Source: a bacterium
GTDB lineage: Bacteria > UBA6262 > WVXT01
DNA length: 8,802 bases
Assembly (NCBI GenBank): GCA_035530055.1
Contig: DATKVN010000088.1
Location: 1 to 8,802 of the forward strand
Direction: 5' to 3'
The notes under the pieces are model-generated. The model did not search any database. It saw nothing but the letters and a program-made list of their open reading frames with translations, and was not told where the DNA came from. Numbering within the stretch: position 1 is the first letter of the stretch; each line of letters starts with the position of its first letter. Below are positions 6,205-8,802 of the stretch, piece by piece. The position numbers and the translations under genes were made by a program.

Positions 6205-7767
6205 ATGAAGATAGTTTCTTCTGAACAGATGAGAGTGCTGGATAATAAGGCGATTTCCGAAGGTACTGCGGGAATTGAATTGATGGAGCGGGCTGGGACT
6301 GGGCTGGTTGCGGTTCTCCAGAAAGAAATTACCGATATAGTTAAGAAAAAGGTTGTTGTTTTTGTGGGAAAGGGGTATAACGGAGGAGATGGGCTGGTAG
6401 TGGCAAGGAAATTGAAAAGGTTGGGTGCTCAGGTTAGAGTGATTCTTCTTGCAGAGGAAGAGGAAATGAGAGAGGATACAAAGACTAATCTGACCCGGGC
6501 AAGGGGAGCTGATATAGACATCATCCCTCTTAAGGACCTTTCTACTGAAAAGATAAAAGAAGAGATTTTCCGGAGCGATATAATAGTTGATGCTATTTTT
6601 GGCACAGGATTTTCAGGCGTTATAGGGGATATGGCAAAAGATACAATTGAAGCCATTAATAATTCAAAGAAGTACGTGGTTGCCTGTGACATTCCCTCGG
6701 GAGTAAACGGTAATACAGGAGAAGTTGGGGGTCCCTGTGTAGATTCTGATTTGACTGTGACTTTTGCTTATCCCAAGAAGGGGCTCTTTCTCTATCCAGG
6801 TTACAGGTTTGTGGGAAATATCAGGGCTGTGGATATTGGAATAAAAGATGAAGATTTACCTTCCCGGTGGAGCATGCTTACCTCTTCTGAAATCAGAGAA
6901 ATATTACCAAAGAGAAGAAAGGATGCTCATAAGAAAGACTTTGGGCACGTTCTAATTCTGGCTGGCTCTTCCGGTATGACGGGAGCGGCAACTTTGGCTT
7001 GCCAGGGGGCATTGAAGGTGGGAGCGGGGTTGGTAACCCTGGGAATTCCTGAAAGCCTGAATACTATTATGGAAGTTAAAATTACTGAAGCTATGACACT
7101 TCCTCTACCGGAAACTGAGGAGAAGAGTTTGAGTGCAAAAGGAATAGATGAAATTTTAGATTTTATAGAAAGGAGGAAGGTGGACGTTATTGTTATCGGG
7201 CCGGGGCTTTCCACTAACAGAAGCACGGGAAAACTGGTGAAGAAGATACTTAACAAAGTTTTTTTGCCCTGTATCCTGGATGCTGACGGAATAAATTTGT
7301 TAGCCAGCGAAGCAACTCTGGCTAAGGCAAAAGCTAAAATTATTATCACTCCCCACCCCGGAGAACTGGGGAGATTGCTGGGAAAGAAAGCAGAGGATAT
7401 ACAGAGAGAAAGAATAGGATATGCTTTAGAATTCTCCGAGAAGAATAATTTGATATGTGTCCTGAAAGGATACCAGACGGTAGTTACAAAAGGAGAAGAT
7501 GTGTTTATTAATCCCCTGGGCAATCCGGGAATGGCCAGCGGAGGTAGTGGTGATGTTCTATCGGGGATGATTGGTGGGTTGGTAGGTCAACTTCGGTTAT
7601 TGGAGACGGGAAAGAAAAATAGTTTACTTTCTGCTGCCATCTGTGGAGTCTATCTTCATAGTCTGGCAGGAGATTTGGCCAGACGGGAGAAGGGAGAAAT
7701 GAGCCTTATCGCCTCAGATATAGTGGAGAAAATACCAGGAGCAGTGAGAGAAGTATTAGAAAATTAA
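6205..7767 (+). CDS. nnr: Bifunctional NAD(P)H-hydrate epimerase / ADP-dependent NAD(P)H-hydrate dehydratase
   Basis: Metabolite-repair enzyme for NAD(P)H damaged by hydration: the N-terminal half interconverts R and S hydrates and the C-terminal half dehydrates S-NAD(P)HX using ADP. The 520 residues match the usual size of the fused YjeF form. The epimerase domain (about 1-215) has GKGYNGGDG at 55-63, DAIFGTG at 129-135 and DIPSGVNGNTG at 162-172. The ribokinase-like dehydratase domain (about 225-515) has GSSGMTGAA at 254-262, IGPGL at 331-335, TPHPGE at 382-387 and GGSGDVLSG from 446 with catalytic D450. Y58 replaces the first Asn of the usual GNNGGDG. The ATG is supported by the family's typical N-terminus, but the nearest Shine-Dalgarno-like bases (GCAGG, 6186-6190) are about 14 bases off, so initiation may be weak. 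Confidence 0.96.
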   Translation: MKIVSSEQMRVLDNKAISEGTAGIELMERAGTGLVAVLQKEITDIVKKKVVVFVGKGYNGGDGLVVARKLKRLGAQVRVILLAEEEEMREDTKTNLTRARGADIDIIPLKDLSTEKIKEEIFRSDIIVDAIFGTGFSGVIGDMAKDTIEAINNSKKYVVACDIPSGVNGNTGEVGGPCVDSDLTVTFAYPKKGLFLYPGYRFVGNIRAVDIGIKDEDLPSRWSMLTSSEIREILPKRRKDAHKKDFGHVLILAGSSGMTGAATLACQGALKVGAGLVTLGIPESLNTIMEVKITEAMTLPLPETEEKSLSAKGIDEILDFIERRKVDVIVIGPGLSTNRSTGKLVKKILNKVFLPCILDADGINLLASEATLAKAKAKIIITPHPGELGRLLGKKAEDIQRERIGYALEFSEKNNLICVLKGYQTVVTKGEDVFINPLGNPGMASGGSGDVLSGMIGGLVGQLRLLETGKKNSLLSAAICGVYLHSLAGDLARREKGEMSLIASDIVEKIPGAVREVLEN

Positions 7768-7797
7768 AAGTTGCCAGAAAAGGCAAACAATTTTAGG

Positions 7798-7806
7798 AGG
7801 AGGTGA
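7798..7806 (+). promoter_or_regulatory. Near-perfect Shine-Dalgarno site for the small membrane protein
   Basis: AGGAGGTGA matches the 16S rRNA 3' tail without a mismatch, and its GGAGG core ends eight bases before ATG 7812. A GTG at 7803 in the same frame lies inside the site itself and so is unlikely to be the start. It is the strongest ribosome site in the window. Confidence 0.75.
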
Positions 7807-7811
7807 ACGGA

Positions 7812-8039
7812 ATGGGTAGTATTATTGGCGGATTAGTGATTGCAGCGATTGGCGTAATCTGGTTTTTTGTGGGACAGCTTTGGTTTGAATTGTGGGTAGT
7901 TTTGAAAGGAGTTCTTCCGGCGATGTTAGTAGGGGGAGGATTGGTGGCTATAATTGCTGGTGTTAGCAGCGTAAAGGATAAAATTGTCTCTAAAAAGGAA
8001 GAGGCAAAAGCACCGGCTTCTGAAGAGAAGAAGGAATAA
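7812..8039 (+). CDS. Small two-helix membrane protein, MamI-like by pattern
   Basis: A 75-residue protein of unassigned function. Residues about 4-25 and 34-51 are hydrophobic helices joined by a short turn containing E26, K32-G33 and P36; the second helix has a GGG run at 41-43. The tail from residue 55 is lysine/glutamate rich, so both ends are probably cytoplasmic. The layout (glycine-rich first helix ending in aromatic residues, LKG..P turn, G-L-V-A-I..AG second helix) recalls the magnetosome membrane protein MamI of magnetotactic bacteria, judged from memory only; a generic small membrane protein is equally possible and no other magnetosome gene is present here. It lies 44 bases after nnr with a very strong ribosome site and its own terminator, implying high translation and the end of a transcription unit. 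A weak TTGCC/GGCAA hairpin lies between the genes at 7771-7786. Confidence 0.8.
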   Translation: MGSIIGGLVIAAIGVIWFFVGQLWFELWVVLKGVLPAMLVGGGLVAIIAGVSSVKDKIVSKKEEAKAPASEEKKE

Positions 8040-8057
8040 TTCAAACATACAACAGGG

Positions 8058-8085
8058 GGGGCTCCTTAATAAGAGCCCCTTTTTT
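8058..8085 (+). terminator. Rho-independent terminator
   Basis: GGGGCTC (8058-8064) pairs with GAGCCCC (8073-8079) across an eight-base loop and is followed at once by six T's (8080-8085). It lies 18 bases past the stop of the small membrane protein gene and separates it from thiL. It is the only hairpin in the window with a proper T-tract. Confidence 0.88.
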
Positions 8086-8132
8086 GTTTAATAGGGACAG
8101 CGACCATTTTTTAGGAAATTTTTTTGTTTAAT
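8080..8132. repeat. 13-base direct repeat flanking a short insert
   Basis: TTTTTTGTTTAAT occurs exactly at 8080-8092 and again at 8120-8132. The 27 bases between contain AGGGACAGCGACCATTTTTT (8093-8112). From memory, GGGACAGCGACCATTTT-like words occur as end sequences of small mobile or interspersed elements in environmental genomes; that link is weak. The first copy includes the terminator's T-tract and the second ends three bases before the thiL start codon. Confidence 0.6.
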
Positions 8133-8135
8133 TCA

Positions 8136-8802
8136 ATGAAGATATCGAAAATTGGTGAGTTTGAATTAATAGAACGGATAAAGAAGAGAGTGGAGAAACA
8201 TTACCCTTCTTCTCAGATTAAGAGAATTATTGCTGGCATTGGTGATGATGCAGCAGTGATTGAGCCTTATGGTGAGAAGCTTTTAGTGGCTACCACTGAT
8301 ACAATGGTGGAGAGAGTCCATTTTGATACTGAGGATGCCGATTTTGAACAGATAGGTTATAAATCAATGGTCTCCTCGATTAGCGACATCATTGCTATGG
8401 GGGGAAAGCCAAAGTATGCTCTCGTTTCTTTAGCGCTCTCTAAAGACAGTTTGACCAGAGATGTGGATGGTCTATACGAAGGGATGCTAAAGTGTGGAAG
8501 GAAATTTGGGGTCAGGATAGTCGGCGGCGATGTAGTTTCTTCTCCCGGGAATGCGGTAGTCACTCTAAGTTTGCTGGGAGAAGTGGCAAGAGGCAGGGTG
8601 GTCTATCGCTCTGGAGCTAAGGTGGGAGACAGGATACTGGTTACGGGAAATTTTGGAGATTCGGCTGCCGGGTTAGAAATACTTAAGGGGAGATGGAAAA
8701 TTCCAGGGAAATCCGATTATCTCCAGAAGTGTAAGAAGAATCTTATAAAGAAACATCTACTTCCCCAGCCGAGAGTGAAAGAGGCAGAAATTATCTCCGG
8801 GA
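8136..8802 (+). CDS. thiL: Thiamine-monophosphate kinase, 3' end outside window
   Basis: Phosphorylates thiamine monophosphate with ATP to make the cofactor thiamine diphosphate. The first 222 residues are present and in frame up to the window edge; the full family length is usually a little over 300, so about the last third is missing. Motifs in order are KIGEFELI at 5-12, GIGDDAAVI at 34-42 with metal-binding D37-D38, TTDTMVERVHF at 53-63 with D55, SDIIAMGGKP at 83-92 with D84, VGGD at 129-132, and VTGNFGDSAAGLE further on, all typical of ThiL and in the expected order. ATG 8136 fits the family's N-terminus. No good ribosome site is visible: the nearest AGGA (8113-8116) is 19 bases away and the intervening bases are T-rich, so initiation may not depend on a Shine-Dalgarno site. 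It starts a new unit after the terminator at 8058-8085. Confidence 0.95.
   Translation, partial: MKISKIGEFELIERIKKRVEKHYPSSQIKRIIAGIGDDAAVIEPYGEKLLVATTDTMVERVHFDTEDADFEQIGYKSMVSSISDIIAMGGKPKYALVSLALSKDSLTRDVDGLYEGMLKCGRKFGVRIVGGDVVSSPGNAVVTLSLLGEVARGRVVYRSGAKVGDRILVTGNFGDSAAGLEILKGRWKIPGKSDYLQKCKKNLIKKHLLPQPRVKEAEIISG

Noticed and set aside
6927-7523. Long minus-strand open frame of 198 codons opposite nnr
   Set aside because: It lies wholly against a gene with complete family motifs, has a serine/proline-rich composition typical of antisense shadow frames, and shows no recognisable domain.
7771-7786. TTGCC/GGCAA hairpin after nnr as a terminator
   Set aside because: Only five base pairs, followed by ACAATTTT; too weak, and the strong terminator lies after the next gene.
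8087-8135. TTTAAT as a -10 box for a leaderless thiL transcript
   Set aside because: The box ends only three bases before the ATG and no -35-like sequence sits at the right distance.

Overview
The window is a bacterial chromosome segment. All eight recognisable genes lie on the + strand and nearly all are housekeeping. I see no rRNA, tRNA, CRISPR array, intact transposase, phage gene or toxin gene. Purine-rich coding strands, frequent AGA/AGG arginine codons, G-rich Shine-Dalgarno sites, one TTG start and gaps packed with short palindromes suggest an uncultured candidate-phylum bacterium, loosely of the Omnitrophota type. That placement is an inference from style and is weak.

Layout. Bases 2-1492 encode the end of a membrane-anchored GAF-domain sensor histidine kinase, open at the left edge. 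A 248-base gap of palindromic repeats follows. Bases 1741-2829 encode a response regulator with an HD-GYP domain, probably a cyclic-di-GMP phosphodiesterase and the kinase's partner. A gap with three strong hairpins leads to pdxJ (2959-3672), followed 20 bases later by glmS (3693-5537). A 236-base gap holds a plausible promoter and two multi-hairpin repeat units, then acpS (5774-6124). Another 80-base gap is mostly one chained palindrome, then a fused NAD(P)HX epimerase/dehydratase gene (6205-7767). A small two-helix membrane protein (7812-8039) follows, closed by a rho-independent terminator (8058-8085). thiL starts at 8136 and runs off the right edge.

How the genes fit. The first two genes look like a two-component pathway that ends in cyclic-di-GMP breakdown. 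pdxJ (vitamin B6), glmS (amino-sugar precursor of the cell wall), acpS (acyl carrier protein activation), the NAD(P)HX repair enzyme and thiL (thiamine diphosphate) form a cofactor and envelope housekeeping cluster; pdxJ-acpS-nnr neighbourhoods are common in bacteria.

The least ordinary content is non-coding and small. Four of the five longer gaps carry different palindromes built in the same style and punctuated by CTAC/GTAG. One gap contains a CATTGCGAGGAGC-type interspersed repeat. The 75-residue membrane hairpin protein resembles, by pattern and from memory, the magnetosome protein MamI. I found no convincing new multi-gene system.
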